Shown here: one piece after another, positions 1-14,197 of the stretch
Numbering within the stretch: the first letter of the stretch is position 1
How the letters are laid out: every line of letters begins with the position of its first letter
Assembly: GCA_019155185.1 (NCBI GenBank)
Contig: CM032809.1
Span: 10,561,200-10,625,199 of the forward strand
Direction: 5' to 3'
Length of the DNA: 64,000 bases
DNA from: Beaufortia kweichowensis
Lineage: Eukaryota > Chordata > Actinopteri > Cypriniformes > Gastromyzontidae
The notes under the pieces: model-generated
What the model was told of the DNA's origin: nothing
Databases searched by the model: none
What the model saw: the letters and a program-made list of their open reading frames with translations, nothing else
Translations under genes and position numbers: made by a program

Positions 1-1049
1 TAGATACATTTACTTTCTTGTCAATTTGTGGGCAGTTTCAAAATCCTTAATGTAAGTTGCTTGCTCATATTTCATTTCAAGTTTGCATTGAGGAGACGCA
101 GAAAAAAACAATTTCTAAACAACTCTCAGACTTTAAACTTTATTTCTGTATGAAACTCAAGAGATCAAACTGAACCAGAGTTTAATTCCCATTAACAAAA
201 GCCCTTAAAGGGCTCTGCCTCCAAATCAACAAGAAATCATAAATTATGTACAACAAACCTACAATACTGCAATGGTTATGATTATTTTGATCAAATATAT
301 CCTTCAAGATAAACCCATAGGCTGTAAATTGCAGCTCGTTCCCTGGGTACTGATGTAAACTGCTAAAACAGATACACTAAGAATGCACACCCACTTTGTG
401 TGAAAGAGTACACTTATGCAACCCCCAGTAACAATAAAGACCTATTGTCTGGGTTTGAGCAACAGACACAGGTCTGACTGTATCCCTGTGGCTATTAAGA
501 CACTTACAGAGCTCATAATAGGGATCTCGGCTTCTCTTTATGAAACTTAAATCCACTCTCGCTAAGGAGAGAATGTCTGGGCGTCAGGCGTGGATGGGAT
601 TTTCAACCCAAAGCAATAGTTCTGTAATAAATATATAGCTTGATATTGTAAATGATATATGGGACATTGGTTTATGGGCAGATGCAAAAGATCATTCTTC
701 TGTGTTTGAGACGTGTTCACCATTCACACTAAGCTGACTAAGCTGAATGACTTCTCTGTTCTCAAAAAGAGACACCTGCCTTGCAAAAACATCCCTTAGG
801 ACCGACGCAATAAAATAAGAAATACGTTTTATGTAGTGAGACCGTGTAGTGAGACCGAAACTGTGCAATTTTGCTTTTGTTCAGATTAAAATGTGTCGTT
901 TAATCATTTTTAGACATTGATTTTGTCGTGGATTTGCCAGTTTTGTTCTGTTCTTTAAAACAACTTTTACATTTATTATGATATTGATGCACTGTAAACA
1001 TATCTGATGTTGATTAAACCAGCTTAATGCAACAAAATCCTTAATATAT

Positions 1050-1182
1050 TTACATTCGGCCGACACTTTCATCCAAGACTTAACAGTGCATGACACTATA
1101 CATTCTGAGCATGTGCAATCCCTGGGATCAAACCCATGACCGTGGTGTTGTTAATGCCATGTGCTTAACAGCTGAGCTACAA
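1050..1182 (-). repeat. tRNA-derived SINE, minus orientation
   Basis: Read on the minus strand, this has a tRNA-like head with an A-box-like 'TAGCTCAGCTGTTAAG' and a B-box-like 'GGTCATGGGTTTGATCCC'. A middle part follows, then a tail resembling 'TTGGATGAAAGTGTC', the usual 3' end of fish SINEs that share a LINE tail. Similar heads and tails recur at 25.3 kb and 57.2 kb. The copy is diverged, with no clear target duplication. Family name not assigned. Confidence 0.7.
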
Positions 1183-2339
1183 GAAAGCTACGTTCAATTT
1201 TGTAGGAGTTTTGGGCCAAGTAGTTGACGTAACTCACTACAAACAAAAAGAACAATTGAACCCATTTAAAACAACATGGACAACATAATAAAAGTAGATT
1301 TACTTCAGCAAAGGATATAAAGTCCACTTAAGCTTTTATTATATCCAGGGATACCAAGCATTAAAACAGTAATATTTTTTAAATAATATTAACCAAATAA
1401 TTATACGTTTTGCAATGCATGCTGAGAACTTAAACTCATGTTGAAAACGAAAAGTTTATTAGCAACATCTTGGACTAATCTTATTCAGTATACAGAAATA
1501 ATAATTTACTCTTCTTGCTAAATCTCAGTTAAAGGTACTTTATTAACTTTGTTGTGAGATTTAATGAGGAATTTGTGTACAGTGCAAGGGCTGCTGGGTA
1601 TAAATCCCAAACTAATATACAATTTTAATACATTTAACAATCAAAATTGCTACAGACTGTATATTGCAGCATAACTTCTGTGTTCAATGGGAATTTTTTT
1701 GTATTGTTTTATCATTATTTTTTGTTGAGTTTTTGAAGAGTCATATGTTGGCGTCTCTGAGCATATGTATGTCTTCCTGGTCTAGTGAAGCTGAAAGTAT
1801 GCCTGTATAAAGTGAGTGATTTTATAGACTGAGTTTATAACTTTTAGTAATAATGGGATTATTGTAGGGAGTGTATTATGCCCACAGGTGGGCCACAGAC
1901 ATGAGTTTAACCTTTCTTTCATCACATGCTGTGAAAGATGCATTACCTTGGCATCTCATTATATACTTGAGTCTAATTACATGCTTGTTAGGTTTAGTGC
2001 TCTGCAGACCTAATGACAGACCACCCATCTGCTTAAACCTAGAAGCTGTGGCCCACTGACCCACGTCGGCCACCGTGAAACAATTTCTGTTTAGGAATCT
2101 CAATAAAATAGCCATAAACCTGTTCATGGAGAACTTCCTCTGGTGACCAAAATGAACTTGCTTCAGCAAATTCTGCTAAAAAATAACAGTAATTTAGATT
2201 TTGTAAATGAATATCTCACCATCTTGCCAACTCAGAAACGTGAGCCAAATGAAATACACACTCTCAAAAACAGAAAAAAAGAGTATTTCATGAAAAAGCC
2301 TGCAAAATGAAAAGACTTGTTGTGCAAGATAAACAACTC

Positions 2340-2860
2340 TAGATTGTGTTTACATCTGTGGGCAGCACTAAAAGTGCCGTCGGCCAAACCCCGGGCGCTG
2401 TTATTATAGTCTCTCATTGATCTATCGCTCTTTTTTAGAAGTTAGAGCATCATGGAAGATCTCGATCCATCATTCCAGCCTCAGAAATCAGCAACGGTTT
2501 CTTAAGTGAGCCAGCACTTATAAATAACACACACTCTGAGCTGCAAACATCAATGGCAGGCAGCTGAGCATATTGTTGATGCTCTGCTGCTTTCCCTGCT
2601 TTCTGGAAGGGGATGTGGTGGAAGATTGATGCGAGATGTCACTAGAGGGAAGTAGGAGTGGCCGATTTTCAGTGTACCGCATGTCCCTGCTCTCCAGCAC
2701 GGCAGGCGGCTGCATATTCTGGCAGTCTGCGATCCAACATGCATCACGGAGGGAATGCCACAGAATCTCTCGCTGGTGTGCAATGCGGCCTCGTCTTTCT
2801 GGGCAGAGGCCACATCAAGCAATGTGGATGTCAACAAAAGAGGGTATTATTAGCAATTAT
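2340..2860. promoter_or_regulatory. GC-raised unique island, candidate distal regulatory element
   Basis: This is a stretch of mixed base composition inside very AT-rich flank, without repeat signatures. Several partial open frames overlap on both strands, which fits non-coding sequence of raised GC better than an exon. Its position about 12 kb downstream of meox2 would suit a developmental enhancer, but conservation cannot be judged from the window alone. Confidence 0.22.
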
Positions 2861-3591
2861 ACTGTATGTACTGTAAACAAATGACAGTGTCTCGAATCAA
2901 CACCGCAGCTCCACAAGGGAAAAAAGGGGGAAATCGTGAAGTACTGAAGCGTGCGAGGAGAGTAATCCCTGTGTAGTTACCGGCGGTGCGAAATGAGGCA
3001 TTGATTAGCAATCTGCTGAGTAACAAGACGCCCTGTCAGTCACGTTATCAATGGGGTGTAAAGGCTTTTGGTATCTGGCATCTAAGACTCCTCACACAGG
3101 GTGCCAACCTAAACAGCAGTTTAAGACCTACGACGCAGGACAAACTATTCTCTGTCATCACAATACTTCACGCTGTCTCCAGCACTTCACTGCCAAAACT
3201 ACAGCGATGAAGTAAAAACCTTGTAAAGCCTTGTTTTGGATCACAGTGTTGCAGAGGGAGATTTGCTTTATTAAAATGTATAACAGCCCATTGAAAATGC
3301 TTATTTAAAATAAGCAAAGGCACATACAGAATTTGGATATGAGGGAGTTTTGTGTGTTTATGAGAGAGCAGCCTACAGTGAGGAGTTAACAAGACTGGAA
3401 CCGTTGTGATACTGTCATAGACAACACAATCTAAAGCCAATTTATTGATAGTTTACAAGGTGCCTAATTCACATGAATACGCTTGATCTCATTTATACAT
3501 TTTAGTACAGGTTTTGGAGTGAGGCCCATCAAACATCAAAATTTACATGCATTTCTGGATTGCTCTGGGAAATACAATGTTCATGTCAGAT

Positions 3592-4235
3592 AGTGTGTCC
3601 CCTGTTTTCCATGAGACAGAAAGTTCAATCATGTTTGAAATTTACACTGGTCACTTTCTAGCCTACAATAAGTAGGTTCTAAGATTGTTAGCTTGCTTAT
3701 GCTAAATTTGATTACTGAGAAGGTAACTGTCAGATTATGTTCTCCTGCGTTTAATAAAAAATCATAATGTGGGTCAAATAAGTTTCCCTTGTGTTCAATA
3801 AGGTAGGGGTGAGCTGGGCTCAAACCAACAAAGTACTGAATATGACTTGTGAGGGCTAACCACTAGACCACTGGGCTTATTGCGATTTTGTATTTTGTGT
3901 ATCTAAACTTCTACCACTTGCTTTGTCAGTCATAGGTGGGGGAAACGCATCCTGACACCTACAATGATCTTGTCACATAGTGTTCCCCGATTTCCATGAG
4001 ACAGGAAGTTCAATCATGTTTGTAATTCACACTGGTCACTTTCTAGCCAACAATAAGTAGGTTCTAAGATTGTTAGATTGCTTATTCTAAATTTGTTTGA
4101 TTACTGAGAAGGTGACTGTCAGATAATGTTCTCCTGTGTTTAATAAAGAAGGGCAGTACAGGGATCAAACTAACAACCTACTGGACAACTAGACCACTGG
4201 GCTTCTTGAGGATTTGGGTTTTGTGTTTGTATACT
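3592..4235. repeat. Direct duplication of a ~260-310 bp unit
   Basis: Two copies lie in direct orientation. The first spans about 3592-3905 and the second about 3975-4235, with corresponding bases 385 bp apart. Shared landmarks are 'TTCCATGAGACAG', 'CACTGGTCACTTTCTAGCC', 'AATAAGTAGGTTCTAAGATT' and 'GTTCTCCTG'. Each ends with a minus-strand tRNA-like head ('GCCCAGTGGTCTAG'), so the unit probably includes a SINE. The second copy lacks a stretch present in the first between the 'TTTAATAAA' and the tRNA-like part. This is either a local duplication or two insertions of one composite repeat. Confidence 0.75.
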
Positions 4236-4747
4236 TCTACAGCTGAAAGAAATGTGCACATGATGTGACATGAACTCCTATGCAAACTAATACATACATA
4301 CAGACACACAGATGATGAACCCATGATCCTTTGCAGTTCACAGGGTCTGGGTCACTATTGATGTTTTTTCAAGGCCCCTCGGGCTTAACTGCAGTGGAGA
4401 CTGTCTACATCCTGAGCGCTCGGCTACTTTTGTCCTGCCTCCAACCTGAACAGCTAGGGACCTCCAGTCAGGGCCTAGATTTATGAGGCCTTTCTCCACT
4501 GGGGACTCACTCCACTGCACACGCAATAGACATTTTCTTTATACAATAACATTAAATTGCACGGGAATGCTCTCTCTCTAACTAATATAATTAGTTATTG
4601 ACTGATGATCCAGCCACATGCTCAAATGGACTACATTTGGACTACAAACGTTGTTTGTACTGTACTAAAAATTGCATTCTGATGCCATTTGACAGCATAT
4701 TTGATATCAGAGCTAAAGTGGAGAGGATGATTTTTTATGTTACATTT

Positions 4748-4765
4748 TATATATATATATATATA
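4748..4765. repeat. (TA)n microsatellite
   Basis: Nine consecutive TA units in AT-rich sequence. No other feature is associated with it. Confidence 0.9.
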
Positions 4766-7700
4766 AATATCCATCACACATCTGTCATATCTCATTATAA
4801 TAGAAAGCGAGGTGACTTCAGGCTTTTTTATGAATGTAGCGAGTAATGCTGGTTTCCTTCTTTCTCACTCGGCTCTCGTCCCACCTCCCACTCTTCCTGG
4901 CCTGTGGTTATTCTCCTTCTCCCACTTTCCCTCTCTCATGTTCCGGACAGTTTAACGCATACCATACCTCGGCAGAAACGTGCGGGGGACGTGAGGGTGA
5001 TGAAAGGCCAGTCAAAACGTGTGTGAGGAACTGCCATTAGCACATGTGGCTTTCTCATGAATCTCATAACGTGAGAGGACTTTAGCCTTCACGTTTTTGT
5101 GGGCAATAAAGGTGGATGAGTTGTATTCATGGGTGTGATTATTTACTATAAAAAGGATCAACACCTAAAAAGGCCCTAGGTGTGAGTTTTTTTTAGATGA
5201 CGGTTTAATTTGTTTCCACAAACTTCAGGTCATGGGGTTAAGGGTCACTTGTCTTTTCTTTCTTACGGGAAGACATGTTACAGGATTATTACAGGAGTGA
5301 AAGTGAGAACAGGATGAGACTGTTTGACCTTAAACTTGTGGGGCCAAAACATTCTCCTGTTTTCTTTATCGCCACTTTGGCAGAGACAAAGTGCCAAGTG
5401 TTCCCAGCAGAGAAGTGAATCGCCTTTGTGTAAACTATGGGGTGGGCAGAGGCTTCCTTACTTTGCTTACTTTGAACAGGTCATTTGATTCTCAAAACAA
5501 TTTAATTACACGATAAATTGGACAACATTGATTAATAGTCAAATCAGTTGTTGTTGTTTTATTTGCACACTCTGGATTTGAGGTTTAAACAGATTCTTCA
5601 TTCTCACAGTGAATGTTGACCAATGTCAAGATCTTACAGTCTCCTGCTGTCTTTCTCTCTGGTGGGTAATAAGGATCTGCAGGTGAGAGAGCCTGAGGAA
5701 ATAGCTGGTCACTTATGTTATATTTCCCATGGCATTTGTTTATAGCTTCTCTTTATTTTAATGTCCAACACTTTATTCGAAGGCTTTGGAAATGCATGGA
5801 GGCAAAAAAGGACCTTTAGCCTTGAGAGCTGCACCAATCAAAGATTTATTAGTTATTCTTTAAAAACAAAAACAGGTAGACAATATGTGTTGGGAAGTTT
5901 GAACAAAATGTTATACCACTGTATATAAGTTATTGTATATCATCATAATAGTATTTTTCATGTTATAGTTATTTTTTCTCGAATTTCATTTAGAAAATAA
6001 CAGTATAGTAATTGTAGTAATCATTTTTTTTCCCTTTAATTAATTTTAACTGATTTTTTATTACATATATAAGGTTTTTCTGAATTGAAAGCTCAATAAC
6101 ATTTACATTTTTGGATTACAATCTGAGTGAAGTAAAAAGAAATAGAATTATAGAAATAATGATGATATATATAATGCATATAATGCATATCACCTTCTCA
6201 AAATTCCTAAATGAAGAGGAAGTGAGAGAACACCCATTTCCTATTTGATAGTTAAAAGAGGCATGTGTGGCCTCTGTGTCCAATGCTTGGAAAACATTCA
6301 GCTGCCCAAGGACACATGGAGGAAATGAACAAGGAATAAAGTATTAATGACTGAAGAGTTGAGCTGGAGAGAGAAACAAAGAGAAAAAAGAACAACGAAA
6401 AACTGTAAAGAAAGAGAAATTAAATGAAAAGTAAGTCCATGATCAGTTTATCTTAAACACACTGTATGCAAAAGAATGACATTCATGTAAAACATTTAAA
6501 TAAAACAATCTTCACTTTGTTTACCTTCACTATGTATTTTATTATCTGAGAATTTTATATCATTGCAAAGTTCAAAGGGTCAAATTGATTTCCAAACACT
6601 GTTTAATGAAATAAACGCTCTAGTAACAGTAATGTAACAATTTCCATGAAAAGCGCAAATCACAACATTCATCTTCATATCTTTATTATAAAACTGCGTC
6701 ACTGAAAAGTTCATACTCTGACGTTGCTTCCGTGTTCATATAAAGCGGTCACAATATCACATCCTTTTGCATTTTTTGTCCACAAACGTAATAAATCTGA
6801 GAAATATTGACATAATCCTCAGTGTTTACATCCGATTTCGTGTAAGGAAATAACACTTTATCATTTTGTCCAACAAAGTATGCTGGAAGCACTATGTTTA
6901 TATGCTAGACCTCCGTGAAATCTGATCCGTTAGTCTCACGTTTAAAATGAGTCCGTGCAACACATGATTCATATTTCACAAGAAGCGTGACAAATTTGTT
7001 CTTTCACAACGTTATTGTTTGTGGCAAATGCACCTGTCAGCTAAAGACTAATGCTGGCAGCTGTGGTCCAGTCCCATCTTTTTGTCCATTCACATTCACT
7101 ATTATCAATGCGTCTTTATCAGTCTGCCTACAGTATGCAGGTATGAACGCGTATTACGATGATGAAAGCTTATTGTTTGTGGCAGAATGCAGATTGTTTT
7201 CCGCATCGCCCATCACTGTGTGAATGTTGCAGCCATTTACACTGACACAATTCTATTGCTGGATAAAGCTATTGGCCAATCAGAACAAGTGATTTATATC
7301 ATCATTCCACAACCACCGTGAACACTTTTATATGTAAAGTTTTATTGAAGTCTTTCAATAATTGTATATATTTTTTGTAATATTTTAAAATGAAACAAAC
7401 AAGCATCGTAGATGCATACACTTAGTAAAAATATAATAGATAGAATAATGATATAGCTTTCTGCACTCATCAGTAACAAGTGGTGATTTGGAGCATCCCA
7501 GTGGCCATTTTTTAAAACGTGTCATGCTGAAGTAAAAATTATATAAACTTTTTCTGTTGTGATATCATCCTCAAATAAAAAGAAGTAACTTTCTTAGACT
7601 TGTGGCTTTGAAATCACTGTTTTTCTGGGTTGTTCTGGGACATCTACAATATACATTTTTATGAAACAAAATTATAATTTGTGCACATTTCACATAACAT

Positions 7701-9779
7701 TTCAGTTCCACTACACTGTAACACATATAACTGAATTCTTTTTGCTTATTTTAATTCAAATTTCACATGGACAATAAAGTCCTAAGTGTCTTCGTTCAGA
7801 AAATAGCACAACTTTGTCTGTCTCAAATAGTTTAGTAACTTCAAACATTTTACTATGGGTATGTTGGGAGGGGGGGTGGATTAACAGGTTAAGCAATTTA
7901 AAGACTAAAATCAGACTTTATATTGTTCAAAAATATACCCTGAATATTTTAAAAACCGTCTTCTGTCTTTTTGTCTCTTGATCAAGGTTTTCAGCTATGA
8001 ACTCAGTTGGCATCACTGACAAGAGAATTGGGTGATATCATATCTTAATTAAAAGTAGGTACTTAAGTTATTCATTCCTATAAGGAAAACAGTATCTGAC
8101 AAATCTGTGTGTTTATAGAATTAAATCATACACTTCAAACAAAGCAAATCCCACAATTAATTTTTTAACTCAAATCCTACAAAAATGAAGTTTTGGCTTC
8201 AAGCTAAAAGAAAATGCTGAGTGATGCTTGAAATTGATGAATAATGTCATGTCAATAATGTCAAATAATACTGTAATACTGAATTACACGGTTTCTAATA
8301 TAATTCTGTTTTTGTTACAGAGGATAAATTGCATGTATCTTAAGTCCATGCCAATGTTTGTCAATCATTCTGAACTACATGACCTGTGGCCAACTGCAGT
8401 CTTTACTTAGTGTCTTTCTTGGCAGGTAAATAAAACAATTAGTTCTGGATGTCTGGCTATAAAATATATAAAATTATTTTAGAAGATTATTTTACTACTT
8501 TCTAACTGTACTCTCGTTGTACAAGGGCACAGCAATCTGCACCATGAACACCCAAAGGCCTCATGAGATTCATGAGATCTGATCTTTAGTTGGTAAATCT
8601 TACACTGTTTGTGTCCATTTTCTATTGCACAGCACTGGTTTTCTTTCAATACAAGTTTAAGCATTTGTCATCAGCCCAACTAAATATTGATCTGTAACTA
8701 AAATTTACAAGTAATGCTACTCTTAATAAATTAAGAAACAAACTTGACTAAAGGTAAAATGTATAAACATAAGTTACAGTTTAGTATTGGAGTATTACTG
8801 TAACTTATATCCATTTATTGTCCACGGGCATGTCTTATGTTCTTTCTTTGAGAGAAAAAACACGTCTTTGCAGACAAATTGGCCTCTACCCAAAACTTAA
8901 ACACCCAAAACTATAGATAGGAAACTAATAGAAGTCAACAGTGTTTCTGTTGGCATATAGTTAAAAAATTCTAAAGAACACTAAGAAATTATTGCAAAAC
9001 TGGTAGCATAAAACATATGAAACATATGTCTTTAGTCAAACATCTTTGCTCCTCCCAGACATTGCCGCAGTGTTGAAAACTTCATTAGAGGACACAAGCT
9101 GTCCAAAAAGTGCACGCTCATAACTGTCACATGAGGTCATTTATACTTTACCTTCACTGTAAGATTGTAGAGATGATGCATTGCCCCAAAATCTCTGGTC
9201 TGGTAGATTCACTTTATCCTGAAAGTTGAGCATTTTTGACCCACACTACAATAGATCAAAGAGGATATATATCGCTCTCTTGCTGTTACTGCCAGATGCT
9301 TGTAAGGATAGAGGGAAATGGATCTTACACGAAACCCTTATTAAGCAGCACATCACAGCGCTGTTTTCTCTCCAAACCTCAGAGGTTCTCTCACTATTCT
9401 CTACTGCAGGTGTTCTGCTCGGCACACAGCCCAGAACCCAAGCATGTATACCAACGGATCCTTCCGGACAAAGACGCATATGGGACAATCTGTTCTCACA
9501 ACGTTGCTGTGATGTTCATTGATTCAGGTCCATAGAAATATCATAATCCTTGGAGCTAGAAGGAGTGTTATTGCCCAGTTATTCTCCAGTTTGGAAAATT
9601 TGCAACCATGGGTTCTATTACCGCATCGGTCCAGCCAGCATGTGGATGTTTTTGTCTTTTGGGAAAGAGGGAGTGTTTTGGATTGATGACCGTCCACGCA
9701 CAACTTAAACCAGATCTTCCCTATCCACACAAATTTCCTCGCCTGCAGAGCGATGGGAGTCAGGCCTGTTGTTTTTTCT

Positions 9780-9980
9780 CATTGCATGGTAACTTATCTT
9801 TGCTGTAGTGTTCACAGTAGCCACAGCTGTTTGACTTGGACCCGGACGGCAGGTTAAATGAGTGTGGTTCAGAAGAAGCAAAGATGTATCAGGTTTCCCA
9901 GCTCCGGTCTGATACGAGAAAATGCGGGGCGGACCGACCCATCATCACTGTGCGTGGGATTTGTCTCACTTTTTCACACT
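9780..9980. promoter_or_regulatory. GC-raised island, candidate regulatory element
   Basis: This contains a short CpG-bearing segment around 'GGGGCGGACCGACCC' and 'CACAGCTGTTTGACTTGG' (an E-box CAGCTG). It sits in sequence that is otherwise AT-rich and has no repeat signature. There is no open frame that behaves like an exon. Assignment as a meox2-region enhancer is inference from position and composition only. Confidence 0.22.
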
Positions 9981-12467
9981 TCCAGAATCCAAATTCTGAA
10001 TATTGGCCTTAGGTAACCTTTCATTAAATCATAAATCAAATAGATTAAATGGGAGTTGTCGACAGTTTATGTACATTAATAGTTAAATCATTTGAAAACA
10101 AGTTACTTTAATTAAATGACACAGAAGGACCTTGGCTTTTACATTTGGATGTAAACAAATCATTTTCCATCAAATCATTTCCAATTATTTACAATGACAA
10201 ATCTCACTGACACCTCTATGATAGTGTCACCAAAGTAAATTAGATTGCTTAGAAAATTATTGCATTTTTTAAAAGTGCAATATGTTTCTGTACAAAAAAA
10301 AGTATTTTAACATGAAAAATTACCTTTAATTTATGCAAATTAAAATTTTACTACCAGTCACCTTTATGGATTTTCAAAGAAATAATAAATGTGCTTTTTA
10401 CACTGTAAATGTAACTTTAATTGTCTTTTTCCTCTTCTATTGTTTGGTTCCTACAATTACTAATTACAACAAGCTTTCTCTTAAAATTAGTTTTCAAGAT
10501 TAAATGGATATTTATTTAAATATGTTATATTTTAATATTATATAGCGTTGTGTTGTATATTGACATAAAGAAATGCCTTTCTGCCATGCTGTAGTGCCTC
10601 AGATGTTAACCCACATTTTCAAAATAAAGTTTTGGCAAACACAGCTGCCATTTACCATAAATTTAACAGCATTTTTACAGCGTGCTATCTATGCTATGCA
10701 TGAGTCACCTATTTTTATAAAGTGGAGAGTCCTGTAATGAAATGAATTGCAGATAAGCTGCAGGGATTGAATAGCAGCTTGACTCTTGAGTTTGGGGTTG
10801 TGCAGGTGGTCCTCCAGTGGAGGCAGGGAGTGTTTGGGAGTGTCCCGGAATGATCGGAATGCCATGCTGTGTGTATACAGGTGGGCTGGGATACAAAGCA
10901 AGATTTGATCGGACAGTTAATTGGGAAACCAGGTCACCGACAGTAAAGCAACAGCTGTACTTTGCATTCCTCCCTAAAACCTCAATCATTGAGAACATGC
11001 AGTAGAAGAGGTTCTGGAAATAATCTTCTTGGATCTGTGTATCCCAATCACTCCAACAAGCTTGATAACAATCATTTCCCCTGTTCGGCATTGTACAGCA
11101 AACCTGCTGCCAAGAAACATTTCTGGAGGTTGCTTTCTCTACTTCAAAAGATTAATGAGAGTGCTTCACCACAAACACATGATGTAGACCTCTCAAGATA
11201 AATCAGCAAGATTACGATAAGCTGTCTCATTGAATCGCAAACATTAAACACTCGGCTGGTGCCAAACAGTTAAAACTAATGCACTTCTCACTTGCATGGA
11301 AACTGACAGCATTTGTAGTGCAGATGTGTGTTTTCAATCAAAAGGAAATTTTTGGAAAGAGCTGTATGATGTGAGAAATAAGATTTTCTTTTTCTTTTGA
11401 AAAGAGTATTTCTCGTGTGTATAGAGCAATATTACACTGCAGCCTCATTGCATTGTTTTTAAGTTGACGTTCCATATTTTTCCATATTATTTTATTTGAT
11501 GTTAGATGTTTATACATGTTCCATGTTTAAATATGGAATCTGGTTGACAAAAGTAAATTGTGAACAATTTGGAAAGAAATTATTATTTAGTTGATGTTTT
11601 AGTGTTAAGTCACCTTTAAGTGACACTTAAGCATTTTGATATAAAAGCCAATGTCATTACCGTTAAAATGAAACATAACTAAAACACAACTTTTCATTAT
11701 AAATTCTGATCTTTTTATACCTTATTCCATGATAATTGGAGTCCTTCCCGTCTTGTGGCTTAGGCTTATTTTCGTGACTTGTGGTTTTAATGCTCCAGGT
11801 GTGAAGTCACATTTTGTGCTGGTAGTTTCAGTTCCTGGCCCAGATCTTCTGTAGTAAAAGTCACTATTATGCCAATAAATAAGATTCTAAATGGCTAAAA
11901 CAGCTGTCAGTCATGGTCCCCTGCCAGTTTATTGGAGGGTTTGTGGTTTCCTGTATTTCGTCATCCGCTATCCTCCGGCCATAATCTTTAGATTCGGAAC
12001 AGTTTCCTAAGCCATGAATACTGAATATGTGATATTATGATTAAACCACATCACTGGATTTGTTCGAGCTGCTATTATTAAATCTGTCTTGCTGAATATC
12101 ACCTTCTACATAATTCAAGCAGGTTCATAATTCAAAACTGCACGCAGTGGAATGTGTTGAACTGGAAACCAAAAATTTGCAATATGAATAAATCTTCACA
12201 AAAACGACACATAGAGAAGATTACAGAACTTTATGTGACCTTAATTCCAAATTGTGTCTAATTATTTAAATAAACACGTAACAGACTTTTTACAGATGGC
12301 TTTTTTTAATGTGTCCCAGATGCATTGTGACCCGGCCTTGACCCATTTACAGAAACTGACAAATTCAGTGCAGGCATATCCGAAGTCATTATATTCTCTA
12401 GACATGCCTTAACCGAGACAGAAAACTCGAGTCTCGAAAATGACAAGGTCTCATTATCTACATAGCC

Positions 12468-12500
12468 CTTTTCTTTGTCTCAGTGACAGACAAAGAAAAG
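12468..12500. repeat. Perfect 13-bp inverted repeat (hairpin)
   Basis: Arms 'CTTTTCTTTGTCT' and 'AGACAAAGAAAAG' are exact reverse complements around a 7-nt loop 'CAGTGAC'. No T-rich terminator context or miRNA-like length is present, so a function is not claimed. Confidence 0.85.
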
Positions 12501-14197
12501 ATCTCAGCACAAATTGACACGGGCACACTCAGGCATCATAAGGAAAATAATAACAGTCACATGGTATGTGGGGTATTGTACCTCAGCGAACATCATCCAT
12601 CAACACCTACAGTTGCAGTGAAAATTATCCTAAATCATTTTTTGGAAGGAGGCTGAGCAGACACTCAGGGCCTGTGTGGAAAACCGCTTCAGTTGGCCGT
12701 GTTGTTCTTGGCATGGCATGGAGAAATGACAACATAACCCTTCCTGCTAAAGGAAAGTTGTTCCCTGTGGGGTCAAGGTAGAAGGTTCACTCTGGATCAG
12801 AAAGTACACGGGCCAAAACAACTGAGTTTTTTTTCTTTTGCGCTGCACGCACCGGCTGAATTGAGAGAAGTTACTAGATGCTCTGGAGAACAATATAAAA
12901 CTGCACAATTACTTGCAATAAGAAAGAAATAGGATTATCTTGCACCCTGTGCAAATAAAAGTCTGAGCTTTAAGCTTATTGCTTCAGGGCGAATACTCGG
13001 GGCAACATTTTTCAAGGAGACTTTGTGACTTCAGATACTCCTTTTTTAAACATTATTTATATTTAACAACCTACACTATCACCAACTGCACTATCCAAGC
13101 AACAGGTTTTTTTTATTTAAAAACTTTTTCATTTTTTAATTTTAGGTGTTTTTAATTTTAGGTATTTAAAAAAAATTTTTTCTAATTTTTAATTCATTTT
13201 AAATCATTTTTTAGTTTATTATTATTATTATAAAATATTGATTCTTAAAACTTTCCATCAATATATAGTTTAGATGATTAGATGAGAAAGCAACTGTAAA
13301 ATATTAAAGTGAATTTAGTAAAAGTAAAAGTGGGTGCAGATGTAAAAATCTCATGTCTGATACCAAATACAAAAACCTAAAAGTTAGTTTCGCTTGGAAT
13401 TTTCACTATTATGGGAAAAACAGCTTGGCTGTCTACCTGTTTGTATTTGTGCTCAACTTTGTTAGCAATCTGCGGTGTATTTTTCATGCCTAAGTCATGT
13501 TTGCTTTGATTTGTGTTTATTTGCTCGTGTTTTTATTGATTTGTCTGTTTAAACGTGCTTCTGGCAAAGCCATATTCATCATGCTTTGTTTAGACGTGAC
13601 TATGATCAGCGCAGCTGGGCGCTTGGCAAGGTTAGAAGGGTCATAAATATATTTCGCATTCATTTCTTGAAGCCACGAATTGTTTCCCCGAGGGGATCGT
13701 TCCTCGTCTCACTTTGATCACAGTATATCATACACAAACATCTAAATCGGAGGGCTAATCAAAAACGTCTTCCACAGAGGGAAAATGCATGGCTGGCTTT
13801 GACCACAACTGAAAACAAATCCACTTAGCCCGGGTTTTGCCTGTGTGTTGGGGGAATGGCAAAGCCACAAATCAAATGAGTCCAAACTTCTACAGCTATC
13901 GAATCACCAGCTGCTCTTCTGAGCAAAGACGTTTGAGAAGTTGGCTGAGTCGATGAAGTGCCACTCCAGAAATCAGAATGCTCACTCACACTCATCTGCC
14001 AAACCATAATATTCATTTTTTTGCCATGGCTTTCCATAACATTTACATCACATAATCCTCTTTGGTGTTTGGTAACATTTCTATTAAAACAAACTTTTAA
14101 ACGAGTTTTAAGAGCCTTTTGTGAAATGTAATCTTTCTGTGGAATTTATTAAGCAAGTTTGTCATGAAAAACTCAGAAATGAAAAACCTAACGTTTG

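Larger units (their letters stand above)
1..14143. other. Gene-free flank downstream of meox2
   Basis: No exon of a recognisable protein family could be found on either strand. Open frames here are short, mostly overlap each other on opposite strands, and lack splice-compatible partners. In human the neighbour on this side of MEOX2 is AGMO, but no AGMO-like stretch was recognised. The interval is AT-rich and contains a minus-strand SINE near 1.1 kb, a 385-bp-spaced duplication at 3.6-4.2 kb, a short (TA) run at 4.75 kb, and several GC-raised islands listed separately. The rest is unique-looking AT-rich sequence in which I see nothing. Diverged small exons could have been missed. Confidence 0.6.

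Noticed and set aside
9226..9535. Overlapping ~100-codon open frames on both strands
   Set aside because: No family resemblance, no splice partners, and equal openness on both strands. Treated as unique non-coding sequence.
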